DNA of 64,000 bases from Capnocytophaga sputigena (GTDB lineage Bacteria > Bacteroidota > Bacteroidia > Flavobacteriales > Flavobacteriaceae). Below, piece by piece: positions 7,941-15,877 of the stretch; positions within the stretch are counted from its first letter, which is position 1; each line of letters begins with the position of its first letter. The notes under the pieces are model-generated. The model saw nothing but the letters and a program-made list of their open reading frames with translations, did not search any database and was not told where the DNA came from. The stretch covers positions 620,001 to 684,000 of the forward strand of contig NZ_UAVP01000008.1 of the NCBI RefSeq assembly GCF_900446695.1, read 5' to 3'. Both the position numbers and the translations under genes were made by a program.

Positions 7941-7976
7941 GAAAAACAAAAAGCCCGAAGCGGGGTGCTTCGGGCT
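7941..7976 (-). terminator. Rho-independent terminator
   Basis: On the minus strand a perfect 10-bp stem (AGCCCGAAGC, loop of 5, GCTTCGGGCT; 7952-7976) is followed by TTTTTGTTTTT. It ends the short transcript that starts near 8125. Confidence 0.85.
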
Positions 7977-8003
7977 CTTCTATATATTATACTATTGTTC
8001 TAA

Positions 8004-8078
8004 TCAAGCGGATACGCCACGAAGCGTTACCTTGTGGAAAGGTAATACAGATGCGATATGTAACTTGATATATTTCAT
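8004..8078 (-). CDS. 24-residue peptide ORF in the small transcript
   Basis: The ATG at 8076-8078 opens MKYIKLHIASVL and the ORF ends HKVTLRGVSA. It begins about 48 nt after the predicted transcription start and ends about 28 nt before the terminator stem. This could be a real short peptide or chance; there is no homologue I recognise. Confidence 0.35.
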   Translation of the reverse strand: MKYIKLHIASVLPFHKVTLRGVSA

Positions 8079-8131
8079 TTCTTCGTGCGTATTTTTGTAT
8101 TTAGTTAAACGATAATTCTTAAAATCGGGGG

Positions 8132-8161
8132 CAAAGGTACAACAATTTTTTGAATATGCAA
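8132..8161 (-). promoter_or_regulatory. Promoter of the small minus-strand transcript
   Basis: TACCTTTG (complement of 8132-8139) with TTG (complement of 8159-8161) 19 bp upstream. It overlaps the opposing pheA promoter. Confidence 0.65.
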
Positions 8162-8180
8162 GAAAAAAGATGTATTTTTG
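8149..8180 (+). promoter_or_regulatory. pheA promoter, implying a leaderless mRNA
   Basis: TTG ending at 8152 and TATTTTTG at 8173-8180 are separated by 20 bp. The expected transcription start falls on or next to the pheA ATG at 8185. Confidence 0.65.
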
Positions 8181-8184
8181 CACT

Positions 8185-9012
8185 ATGAATGAAAAAATAG
8201 CCATACAAGGCACCCAAGGTTCGTTTCATTATCAGGCGGCTGAAGCCTATTTTGGTAAGGATATAGACGTTATAGAATGTCGCAATTTTGATATAGTGGT
8301 GAAAAAACTCTTAAGTGGGGAAGCCCAATGGGGGGTAATGGCAATTGAAAACAGCATTGCAGGGGCTATACTGCCTAACTATGCGCTTATCGACCGCAAC
8401 AACTTGCACATCACGGGCGAGTACTATATGAATATTCAACACCACCTGATGGCTCTTGGCAATCAAACTTTAGCCGATATTACCGAAGTGCGCTCACACT
8501 ATATGGCACTGTTGCAGTGCAAAGATTTTTTTGAGCAATATCCTCATATCCGTTTGGTAGAAGCTACTAACACCGCTCAAGCTGCTAAAGAAATTCACGA
8601 GCAGCAGCTGAAAGGTGTCGCTGCAATTGCCTCAACCTCAGCTTCTGCGCTTTACCACTTACCAATATTAGCTGAAAGTATCCAAACTATCAAACGCAAC
8701 GCTACACGCTTTGTGGTGCTTTCTACTACTGATAGCCATCTGCCAAAAGAAGCAATTGATAAAGCTATGCTAAAATTCCAAGTATACGACAAGAGCGGAA
8801 GTCTTTCTACCGTGCTGAACGTGTTGCGCGACCACGATATAAATATGACCAAAATACAGTCGTTGCCAGTGATAGAAACACCTTGGAAATACGCTTTTTT
8901 CGTGGATGTAGGGTTTGAACATTACGCCCAATTTGAGCAAGCGATGCAACTTTTGGAGATAATGACAGAAGAACTGAAAGTGTTGGGAAAATTTATGTCA
9001 GATAAGAGATAA
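8185..9012 (+). CDS. pheA: Prephenate dehydratase
   Basis: A 275-residue monofunctional prephenate dehydratase that makes phenylpyruvate for phenylalanine synthesis. The N-terminal catalytic domain begins KIAIQGTQGSFHYQAA and contains the family TRF motif in RNATRFVVLST. A C-terminal ACT domain (GSLSTVLNVLRDHDINMTKI, then SLPVIETPWKYAFFVDV) should bind phenylalanine for feedback control. The ATG at 8185 is chosen because it lies just after the promoter. It stands alone, without other aromatic genes. The last residues SDKR and the stop lie in a heptamer array. Confidence 0.95.
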   Translation: MNEKIAIQGTQGSFHYQAAEAYFGKDIDVIECRNFDIVVKKLLSGEAQWGVMAIENSIAGAILPNYALIDRNNLHITGEYYMNIQHHLMALGNQTLADITEVRSHYMALLQCKDFFEQYPHIRLVEATNTAQAAKEIHEQQLKGVAAIASTSASALYHLPILAESIQTIKRNATRFVVLSTTDSHLPKEAIDKAMLKFQVYDKSGSLSTVLNVLRDHDINMTKIQSLPVIETPWKYAFFVDVGFEHYAQFEQAMQLLEIMTEELKVLGKFMSDKR

Positions 9013-9027
9013 GAGGTAAGAGATAAA
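9001..9027. repeat. Heptamer array across the pheA stop codon
   Basis: Units GATAAGA, GATAAGA, GGTAAGA, GATAAAG. The pheA TAA (9010-9012) lies inside the second unit. Confidence 0.85.
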
Positions 9028-9090
9028 GCCAGCGAGGGCTCGGAGCTGGGTATGTGCCTAACAAGTAGGCAAGGGAAAGTGAAAAGTGAC

Positions 9091-9125
9091 AACCTAGCAC
9101 CTGACCCCTGAAACCTAATACCTAA
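9091..9125. repeat. Heptamer array across the oxidoreductase stop codon
   Basis: Five units AACCTAG, CACCTGA, CCCCTGA, AACCTAA, TACCTAA. The minus-strand stop (complement of 9115-9117) lies in the fourth unit, and the protein ends FRY. Confidence 0.85.
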
Positions 9126-10167
9126 ATCTCTTGGCGAAGCGGTTGATATTCATTTCGTGGGGGATTTCTATTTCTTCAAAAGCGGCTTGGTAAAGCACTT
9201 GAGCGCAGTAAGGAGCATTGAGTACACCTCGGGTTCCTAAACCATTGAACACCCACAGATGTGAGTGTTGAGGATGTTGCCCTAAAAGGGGTCGTCTATC
9301 GGCTACTGTAGGGCGAATCGCCGCTTGATGACTTAGCACTTCATAAGGAACGCTCGTCATTTTGCGCAGTTTTTCTAAAAGTTCGATACGAGCAGTTTCG
9401 GTAATTACTTCAGTTAAATCTTCGGGGTCGTAAGTAGCACCAAGTATATACTTATCATCACCTAACGGAATCAACACCCCATCACTTTTGTAGATGTGTT
9501 GCAACTGCAAACCAGGAGCGCTGATAGTGAGGGTCTCCCCTTTACACGGACGCATAGGCAGTTTGCTGAAATACGGATTTTTGGCAATACCGCAGCCTTC
9601 ACAGAAAATGATATTTCGGGCGGTAACTCCGCAATAAGTCACGTGTGTATCGTATACTTCTAAATCGTTGTACACAAAAGTCTTCTCGTAGCACACCCCT
9701 TCTGCTTGCCAGCGTTTTAAACTTTCGGTTATATAGTGTTGTACGTTCAATCTCCCCGTGTGGAGCACTTCGCCTAAGCCAAAGGGTGCTGGTAGCGCCT
9801 CGTTGAGAGCGGGCAATATCACAGGACTCAAATAAGGAGCGAGCAGCGGATTATCGGAAGCTGTAAACCAGTTGTTTTGTTCTTCCACGGAAGCGAATTT
9901 GCGCACTACGTGTATAGGGATACGAAATTGACATTGCATTTTAGCCTCAATTTCATCGTAAAAACGGTTGGCACTATTCATTATATCCTCGGAATGCCAA
10001 ACGGGGGTAAATCGCTTTAAAACAACGGGATTATAAACCCCTCCCGCAATGACGCTCGCCACTTGGGAGTGATCGGAGAGGAGGCAGAAGGTTTTGCCGT
10101 TTTTTTCGAGGGTATGGGCAAAACTTACGCCTGCAAGTCCCGCACCTATGATGATAAAGTCGTACAT
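9115..10167 (-). CDS. FAD-dependent oxidoreductase, DAO family
   Basis: A 350-residue protein with an N-terminal dinucleotide-binding motif (FIIIGAGLAGVSFAHTLE), the GGVYNPVVLKR segment and a C-terminal second FAD contact (RPTVADRRPLLG, then FNGLGTRGVLNAPYCA). This pattern fits the D-amino acid/glycine oxidase family and resembles the FAD domain of MnmC. The substrate is not clear from sequence. It is cytosolic and not in an obvious operon. Heptamer arrays flank it: one spans its stop codon and another (10177-10211) lies directly before its start. Confidence 0.85.
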   Translation of the reverse strand: MYDFIIIGAGLAGVSFAHTLEKNGKTFCLLSDHSQVASVIAGGVYNPVVLKRFTPVWHSEDIMNSANRFYDEIEAKMQCQFRIPIHVVRKFASVEEQNNWFTASDNPLLAPYLSPVILPALNEALPAPFGLGEVLHTGRLNVQHYITESLKRWQAEGVCYEKTFVYNDLEVYDTHVTYCGVTARNIIFCEGCGIAKNPYFSKLPMRPCKGETLTISAPGLQLQHIYKSDGVLIPLGDDKYILGATYDPEDLTEVITETARIELLEKLRKMTSVPYEVLSHQAAIRPTVADRRPLLGQHPQHSHLWVFNGLGTRGVLNAPYCAQVLYQAAFEEIEIPHEMNINRFAKRFRY

Positions 10168-10176
10168 TTTATTCAG

Positions 10177-10211
10177 GTAAGAGGTAAGAGGTAAGAGATA
10201 AGAGGTAAGAG
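10177..10211. repeat. Perfect-phase heptamer array before the oxidoreductase start
   Basis: Five units: GTAAGAG three times, ATAAGAG, GTAAGAG. It begins 9 bp upstream of the start codon at 10167. Confidence 0.9.
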
Positions 10212-10223
10212 GTTGTGTGATAA

Positions 10224-10352
10224 TTATCTTACTAGTATATCTGTTAATAAGTTTTCTTGTGAGTATTCTTCTGTTTGATAATTGTTTTCATCAGATTTAT
10301 AGACTTTAGCCACAGGGGCAAATACAGATAAATATAATAATATTATTTTCAT
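10224..10352 (-). CDS. Short ORF with signal-like N-terminus
   Basis: A 42-residue ORF beginning MKIILLYLSVFAPVAKVY and ending acidic. The opening resembles those of the immunity lipoproteins upstream (for example MKIIVLFLSSL at 15114) but has no lipobox Cys. It may be a decayed immunity gene or a small secreted peptide. It is last in the accessory island. Confidence 0.3.
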   Translation of the reverse strand: MKIILLYLSVFAPVAKVYKSDENNYQTEEYSQENLLTDILVR

Positions 10353-10453
10353 TTGTGCTGTTTATTTATTTTGTAATATATGAGTTTATAATATAAAATA
10401 GCCAAGCATAAAAAGAAAATGCAATAATCCATATAAGAGTGTAATTTGAAATA

Positions 10454-10939
10454 TTATTTATTCTTACTTACATTATCGTAATTGATAAGGCTACTTTTTT
10501 TTACAAAATTCCATTCTCTATCAAAGTATAAAGTATTAGTCCCATCATATATTTTAGTAAGGCGATTATAGGCTAACACTTTTTTACCTGTTGCAGGATG
10601 AGTGATATATTCTTTTGAGACGATTCCAAACCAAGTGTCAGCTCTATTGACTATATAGTATTTACACCCCTCTATTTCTACAAATCGATTAGAATTTATC
10701 ACTTTCAAAGAGCCTATTTTTTCATTACGTAAATTGTCAGAAGGAATGATTTTTAAAACAAAAAAATCACCTTCAACACTGAACATTAAAAAGACATCAC
10801 TATTAATACTTTTTACTTTTTTAATCTCCTCAGCCACTTTTGATAAAGTGCTGTATTCCATCGGGAAGTAATATTCTAAAGAGGTTGTTTTACAAGAAAT
10901 AAACAGTAATAATATTACAGAGGATAATACTTTTCTCAT
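10454..10939 (-). CDS. Lipoprotein, probable immunity protein
   Basis: A 161-residue protein with a lipoprotein signal (MRKVLSSVILLLFISCK; lipobox Cys at 16). The mature part is beta-rich, with no family recognised. Its ATG overlaps the stop of the chimeric Hcp-like gene (ATGA), the coupling also seen between the effector and lipoprotein at 15874-15877. From that position I infer an immunity role in the envelope. Confidence 0.6.
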   Translation of the reverse strand: MRKVLSSVILLLFISCKTTSLEYYFPMEYSTLSKVAEEIKKVKSINSDVFLMFSVEGDFFVLKIIPSDNLRNEKIGSLKVINSNRFVEIEGCKYYIVNRADTWFGIVSKEYITHPATGKKVLAYNRLTKIYDGTNTLYFDREWNFVKKSSLINYDNVSKNK

Positions 10940-11232
10940 CTTCCTATTTTTAAGTTAAGGCATTCTAAACCTATATTAACTATGTTTTTTGCGGTTCCAT
11001 CTCCTTTTGTAGTACCTACTTTTTTCTTTTGACCAGTAGGAGAAACTCTATGTATAGAAACTTTTGAAGTTCTTTTGCTAAAATTCCAACTATCCAAAGC
11101 ATAGATGTAAATCTTTATCTCTTTTGCTGAGTCAGCGTCATCGGATGAGGTGCCAAATGCTTTTTTTTCTTCTTCACCAAATAGGAGGGTTCTTTCTCCT
11201 CCGTCGAAGTACAATTTGGCTATTACTGACAT
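10936..11232 (-). CDS. Chimeric ORF: Hcp/TssD-like start fused to an unrelated tail
   Basis: The first 17 residues (MSVIAKLYFDGGERTLL) are identical to the start of the TssD-like protein at 16920-17609. The remaining 81 residues (KEIKIYIYALDSWNFSKR, RVSPTGQKKKVGTTKGDG) are unrelated to it. The switch falls at the edge of the 151-bp direct repeat 11183-11333, so this looks like a recombination product: promoter and first codons joined to the tail of another carrier or effector. At 98 residues it is too short for a full tube protein. Confidence 0.6.
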   Translation of the reverse strand: MSVIAKLYFDGGERTLLFGEEEKKAFGTSSDDADSAKEIKIYIYALDSWNFSKRTSKVSIHRVSPTGQKKKVGTTKGDGTAKNIVNIGLECLNLKIGR

Positions 11233-11333
11233 CTCTTTTGATTAATTGCTATATTTATTAAACAATGGGACAAAGATAAATAAAACAAATTTAAAACGCA
11301 ACAAAAACAAAAAGTTTTTTTAGGAATTGGAAG
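11183..11333. repeat. Direct repeat, copy A (151 bp)
   Basis: This segment matches 17560-17710 with only a handful of mismatches. It contains the promoter, leader and first 17 codons of the TssD-like gene. The two copies lie 6377 bp apart in the same orientation. Confidence 0.9.
11271..11278 (-). promoter_or_regulatory. -7 element of the chimeric gene
   Basis: TATCTTTG on the minus strand, inside the 151-bp repeat. The equivalent element in copy B is 17648-17655. Confidence 0.5.
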
Positions 11334-11358
11334 AAAAATATATCAGCGATTATATAAC

Positions 11359-12059
11359 CTATTTTGTAATATTACTCAAATTATAGTACATAAACGCATA
11401 AAAAGCTATATCTATAAGCCAAACTTTTTCATTCTTTATTTCTACTAAAAACTTCAACTCCTCTACAATCTCCTCTAAATATTTCAAAACTATAAATGGT
11501 ATCCTTTTTAATGACCTCAGCTTTGTTAAAATTGTTGCAAAAACAATCATAATTCAATTTATTTAGCAAATCTTCACTGAGTACACTAACAGGGAAAAAA
11601 TAACTGTCTTTATCTAAATTTAGTTCATAAGTATCTTTAAAAATCGACAATTTTTCTGGGCAATTATTAGTTACAGCTTCAAAAAAACTATTTATAACTT
11701 CATCTTTACCCTTATAAATTCCGTGTAGTTTTATTTTTCGTTTATAGTTGATTTCTAAATTATCAAAAGTATTTCTAATTATTGTTGTTGCAAACCCGTC
11801 CTTTTTTTTCGGGAGAAAATGTACTTAAGTATTTCTTTTTCCATTTATAAAAATTGACTTCAGAGAGTTTGCTCAAATATTCCTCTTCATCACTTTTGAA
11901 TCTATACATTTCTAAAGAATCTTTTATTTTAGCACGGACTTTCAGCTCTACCTCTTTTGAAATAGAGTCGGTTATGTGAGCTATAAATTCTGATTTATTT
12001 TCTTTTTTACTTTGTGAACAAGAAACTAAAACCAGTAGTAATACTATCATTCTTTTCAT
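11359..12059 (-). pseudogene. Frameshifted lipoprotein gene, probable immunity protein
   Basis: The gene starts MKRMIVLLLVLVSCSQSKKEN (lipobox Cys) at 12059. A run of eight A on the minus strand (complement of 11802-11809) puts it out of frame, and it stops at 11775. With one A fewer the frame continues (KKDGFATTIIRNTFDNLEINY) through KLSIFKDTYELNLDKD to 11429. A second shift around 11440-11490 would join it to a plausible end (VWLIDIAFYAFMYYNLSNITK) at 11359. The restored length, near 233 residues, equals the neighbouring lipoproteins. It is either a decayed gene or one expressed by slippage. Confidence 0.65.
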
Positions 12060-12091
12060 ACAATTAGAGTTTCTTTTTAAAACCCACAATA

Positions 12092-12781
12092 TTATTTCTT
12101 AGTCTTTGTTCGTCTTTTTATTTCTTGTGGAGAAAGAGCAACGCTATCATTTTCATATAGCATATAGTTATTGGTATAGATTTCTTTATACCCTCCTTTA
12201 CCATCATATATCTTATGGAGAATATAATCGTCGCCTATTTTGGCATTATGAAAATAAAGTTCTTTTACGAGCTTATTATCTTTATAAACGTAACACGTTC
12301 CTACAGCAAAACCTGTATTAACATCCTCATTTGATGCAATACCATTACAAGATCTTCCTATAATATTCCCTTTTTCATCATAATCAATCTCTAATTCAAG
12401 GCATTGTTCTGTATCTCTCCCATAAATCATACTATCTTTTTCTGGGAAATGGAAAGTTTCAGATATGAGTTTATTATTTCTAAAATAATATTCTCGTATA
12501 GGAATTATATGCTTATAATCAGGAACTTCTGGGTCAATATCTTTTTTGTAATAACCCCAATAAGTATATGAAACATCAGTATTATTATCAAATTGGTAAA
12601 TTCTTAATTCATTAATTGTTGCAGTGTCTTTCCCACGAATAATAAGTGAATCTTTAGCTATCCGCTTATATCTTCCTTCATAAATAGTATCATTAACTTT
12701 ACCTTCTAAAGGTTTTTCTTGTTGATTTTGAGTTACATTACAAGCGGATAATAGCAGAAATAATAGGACAACTGCTTTCAT
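12092..12781 (-). CDS. Lipoprotein, probable immunity protein (copy 1)
   Basis: A 229-residue lipoprotein (MKAVVLLFLLLSACNVTQ; lipobox Cys 14). Its C-terminal half is almost identical to that of the 13375-14082 protein (shared CNGIASNEDVNTGFAVGTCY and KIYDGKGGYKEIYTNNYM). The sequence has YD-like beta-hairpin repeats. It starts 3 bp after the amidase fragment ends, so I infer that it protects against that amidase. Copy 2 would be the duplicate. Confidence 0.7.
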   Translation of the reverse strand: MKAVVLLFLLLSACNVTQNQQEKPLEGKVNDTIYEGRYKRIAKDSLIIRGKDTATINELRIYQFDNNTDVSYTYWGYYKKDIDPEVPDYKHIIPIREYYFRNNKLISETFHFPEKDSMIYGRDTEQCLELEIDYDEKGNIIGRSCNGIASNEDVNTGFAVGTCYVYKDNKLVKELYFHNAKIGDDYILHKIYDGKGGYKEIYTNNYMLYENDSVALSPQEIKRRTKTKK

Positions 12782-12783
12782 AA

Positions 12784-13374
12784 TTAAAAATTTTTATCAA
12801 TGTTATATAATAAACCTTGTACCAACTGCTCTGCTATTTTGTTTATATTTTCAAACATTATTTTAGCGTCTTTTGGTGTTGTAATAAAGCCTAATTCAAC
12901 TAAAGTTCGTCTTTCTACTAATTTTTTTTCTTTTGCTCTATTTGTATTATTTAGTAGTCCAACATCTTGATCTGTGTCTTTCCTTGGGTGTTTTTCACTG
13001 TGAGGGACAATTGTATAGAACCTCAATATATCAGAAGCTATTTCTTTACTAAGAGTATCATCAAGGTTATTTGTATAAATAGCATGAGAGCCTATAGGAT
13101 AACCTTTTGAACCATCAGCATGAATAGAAATAAAATAATCTGCGTTCTTTTCATTAGCAAAATCCATTCTTTTCCATATTGCGCTTTCGGACACTAATTT
13201 TTCAACAGTTTCGTTATTTCTTGTCAAATAACACTCAAAACCTTTTTTAGTTAAAAGTTCTTCCATTTTCCTACTTACCCTAAGAGCTAAAATATGTTCA
13301 GTTCTATATTTATCGAGTTCTTTATTATTTACGATCCATTTTTCAGGTTCATCTAATCCTGCTTCTAGTAATGC
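12784..13374 (-). pseudogene. N-acetylmuramoyl-L-alanine amidase fragment (Amidase_3), start lost
   Basis: The open frame begins immediately after the stop codon of the 13375-14082 gene (ALLEAGLDEPEKW...) and continues through clear Amidase_3 sequence: YFISIHADG with a zinc His, and RTLVELGFITTPKDAKIM with the catalytic Glu. The usual first part (DPGHGG with its zinc His, and the first Glu) is missing. The first ATG is at 13264-13266. This is the C-terminal part of a peptidoglycan amidase effector cut off from its head, presumably inactive unless fused by recombination. Confidence 0.75.
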
Positions 13375-14082
13375 TTATTTCTTAGTCTTTGTTCGTCTTT
13401 TTATTTCTTGTGGAGAAAGAACAACGCTATCATTCTCATATAGCATATAGTTATTGGTATAGATTTCTTTATACCCTCCTTTACCATCATATATCTTGTG
13501 GAGGATATAATCATTACCTATTTTAGCATTATGAAAATAAAGTTCTTCTACAAGTTTATTATCTTTATAAACGTAACACGTTCCTACAGCAAAACCTGTA
13601 TTAACATCTTCATTTGATGCAATACCATTACAAGATCGTTGTGTAACATTTCCTTTTTCATCATAACGAATTTCTAATTCATCACATTGTTCTATGTCTC
13701 TCCCATAAATCATACTATCTTTTTCTGGGAAATGAAAACTTTCGTATATAAGTTTACCTTTTTTATAAATATACTTTCGCACAGGAATTATATTTTTGCT
13801 ATCAGGAAATTCGGGATTAATATCTTTTTCATAGTAACCCCAATAGGTATAATATACCGAGTTATCATCTTTAAAGCCATAAGTTTCTAACTTATTAACT
13901 ATGGCAGTATCTTTCCCTCGAATAATTAATGTATCTATTTTAATAGCTTTTATTTTCCACTCATTTCCACTATTACTATAAATTGTGTCGTTTTTTATAT
14001 TTTCAGTCTGTGTTTCAGATACTGTTTGTTTAAAATGGCAACTAAGCGGGAGGGACAATAATATTAATAAAATTACTTTCAT
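13375..14082 (-). CDS. Lipoprotein, probable immunity protein (copy 2)
   Basis: A 235-residue lipoprotein (MKVILLILLSLPLSCHFKQ; lipobox Cys 15). It differs from copy 1 (12092-12781) in its first third but is nearly identical over the last 100 residues, both ending SPQEIKRRTKTKK. Its TAA is followed in frame by the amidase remnant, which places a recombination junction at this stop codon. It would be an extra immunity gene without its own effector. Confidence 0.7.
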   Translation of the reverse strand: MKVILLILLSLPLSCHFKQTVSETQTENIKNDTIYSNSGNEWKIKAIKIDTLIIRGKDTAIVNKLETYGFKDDNSVYYTYWGYYEKDINPEFPDSKNIIPVRKYIYKKGKLIYESFHFPEKDSMIYGRDIEQCDELEIRYDEKGNVTQRSCNGIASNEDVNTGFAVGTCYVYKDNKLVEELYFHNAKIGNDYILHKIYDGKGGYKEIYTNNYMLYENDSVVLSPQEIKRRTKTKK

Positions 14083-14285
14083 AATTAGAAATATTTTTCA
14101 ATGTTATACAATGAAACTGTTTAAACTTTTTTAGAGAAGTAAAAGTTTCCGAAAATTAGTAATTTTGTATTTGAGAGAATTCAGGAACTTTAGGCAAAGA
14201 TACAATAAATAAATGGATTATACCCTTTTTAAGTGTAGGAAAAAGAGGCTCATACTATTACAATCACAATTATCAATACAACTCC

Positions 14286-14337
14286 ACACTTTGCCAAAGG
14301 TCGTAGCACGACGAGCAATTAAACTTTGGCAAAGTGT
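14286..14337. repeat. Nested palindromic element
   Basis: A perfect 14-bp inverted repeat (ACACTTTGCCAAAG at 14286-14299, CTTTGGCAAAGTGT at 14324-14337) encloses the small hairpin GTCGT-agc-ACGAC. It lies in a 315-bp spacer (14083-14397) with no other gene. Relatives occur at 6286, 34033, 41011 and 47159. Confidence 0.8.
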
Positions 14338-14397
14338 AGTGACGAAAAAGCGATTTTTAGACTTTTCGCGACGCAATTTTTCAATTCTTAATTGATA

Positions 14398-15114
14398 TTA
14401 TAAATCAAGCACTTTATCAGTAAGTGTATCTAATAGAAATTTCTTATGGGTAACTGCTTCAACTTTTTGTATATCATCAGCGTTACAATCCCTCCGTGTG
14501 CCCTCTATTTTCTTAACGGAAACTTGGTTCTTATTTACCTTATAAGTATAGGTTATTATGCTTATCATTTCATTACCAAACATACAATTTCGTTCTTTTA
14601 AAGGTAGTTGCACTGTTAATAGAACAGTATCTTTCTCAACCTCATAAACTGCCATATATTCAGAATAGGCTAAACAACCTGATTCACATTGTCCGTAGTA
14701 TTCCACAATATTTTTCTTTCCATCGTGATTCCAATCTTTGTATTTAAAGTTTCTATTTGCGTGATATATTGATGATACTTCTTTAAAGATAACTGATTTG
14801 CCTCTCACTACAAAATCATATACTGTATCTCCTAAGGTAAAGATAGATAGCCACAAATTAGGTTCTAAAGGTGTTTCTTGGTAGTTGATTTCTACCAAGT
14901 TATATGATGAGTTAATTTCATTTCGTAAGTCGGTATTTTCGCTTACAAGAAAGTTAAAGAATTTAGTAGCTTTGTATTTTTGAACAAGGCTATCAGGCAA
15001 TGGAGGGGGTAAAGGAATATCGCTATGATTGCTCACCTTTAAATTATTATCCTTCACGTTGTTGTTGCATTGAAATAAGCATAAAGAGCTTAAAAATAAA
15101 ACTATTATTTTCAT
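14398..15114 (-). CDS. Lipoprotein of the effector/immunity island
   Basis: A 238-residue lipoprotein (MKIIVLFLSSLCLFQCNNNV; lipobox Cys 16), a proline-rich linker (PLPPPLPD) and a beta-rich domain with several Cys (GQCESGCLAY, NCMFGNE, RRDCNAD) that could form disulfides in the periplasm. It follows the 15137-15877 gene by 22 bp. It is likely a second immunity or accessory protein for the effector upstream; the role is inferred from position. Confidence 0.6.
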   Translation of the reverse strand: MKIIVLFLSSLCLFQCNNNVKDNNLKVSNHSDIPLPPPLPDSLVQKYKATKFFNFLVSENTDLRNEINSSYNLVEINYQETPLEPNLWLSIFTLGDTVYDFVVRGKSVIFKEVSSIYHANRNFKYKDWNHDGKKNIVEYYGQCESGCLAYSEYMAVYEVEKDTVLLTVQLPLKERNCMFGNEMISIITYTYKVNKNQVSVKKIEGTRRDCNADDIQKVEAVTHKKFLLDTLTDKVLDL

Positions 15115-15136
15115 TGGGTTATTTTTTAACTACAAA

Positions 15137-15877
15137 TTAAATCACCTCATAAGTTTCTGTATACTTTCTTGTTTCTCCTCCTACTTCCTTTATAGTCGTG
15201 ATGATTTTACTTATAATATTATTGTTATAAAAATACTCTCGAATATAATAAAAATCCTTGTAAATAGGGTTAGTCATTTTTGGGTCTTTCTTTAGGAGAA
15301 GTTCTAAACGAATGGGTTTCTTTTTTTCATTGAATTTAATTTTAACCCAAGCAATGTTTTTATAGTTTCTATCACTTTCAAAAGGTAGTCCTGTATTTGA
15401 ATAGTAATTAGAATAAGAAGAACGTCCAAAAAGAGCTGTTTCAAATTTTAATTGATTATCAAAAAACAATTCATTAGCTTTTATTTTTCGTTCTCCTATT
15501 AAGTCTTTTATTAAGATATTGTCATAAAATAAATTATCCCAACCGTCAATAGAATTTATGTGTTGTAATAAAAAATGTTCTCCTTTCAGCCTTTTAGGAT
15601 TTTCATAATCTATTTGATCAGAAAGTTTATACCCATACCCATCAGAAATATATCTTTTAATACCTGTTTTATAGAAAGCAAGCGAATCACGAGAAATATC
15701 TTTTTTATCTAAAAATAAATATACACGTGCATATTCTTTCCCCTTTGGGGTAAGATAATATAAAATTTGTTGTTCCCAGCCTTTCTCATCAGTATATTTA
15801 ACTATTTTGTTTTGAGAATAGGTAGAACCTAAATAAAGGAAGAAAAAGAATGTTATTAAGGCATAAAGATTTCTCAT
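15137..15877 (-). CDS. Secreted protein, probable immunity protein of the 346-residue effector
   Basis: A 246-residue protein with a Sec signal (MRNLYALITFFFFLYLGSTYSQ), probably cut after about residue 21, so it would be periplasmic. The mature part is beta-rich with KIVKYTDEKGWEQQ and YIREYFYNNN. Its ATG overlaps the stop of the effector gene (ATGA), the arrangement expected for a tightly coupled effector-immunity pair. No family is recognised. Confidence 0.65.
   Translation of the reverse strand: MRNLYALITFFFFLYLGSTYSQNKIVKYTDEKGWEQQILYYLTPKGKEYARVYLFLDKKDISRDSLAFYKTGIKRYISDGYGYKLSDQIDYENPKRLKGEHFLLQHINSIDGWDNLFYDNILIKDLIGERKIKANELFFDNQLKFETALFGRSSYSNYYSNTGLPFESDRNYKNIAWVKIKFNEKKKPIRLELLLKKDPKMTNPIYKDFYYIREYFYNNNIISKIITTIKEVGGETRKYTETYEVI

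Larger units (their letters stand above)
7941..8127 (-). ncRNA. Candidate small transcript with own promoter and terminator
   Basis: A minus-strand promoter (8132-8161) and a strong terminator (7941-7976) delimit a transcript of about 185 nt. It contains a 24-codon ORF (8004-8078) and a small hairpin (TTACC...GGTAA). It may be a small RNA, a peptide mRNA or a leader for the gene at 7853. No known RNA family is recognised. Confidence 0.5.

Noticed and set aside
8004-8213. 69-residue minus-strand ORF covering the pheA promoter
   Set aside because: Its upper part crosses both promoters; only the last 24 codons lie inside the predicted transcript, so only those are listed.
10177-10211. CRISPR-like short repeat array
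   Set aside because: Units are 7 bp without spacers; this is the tandem heptamer pattern, not a CRISPR.
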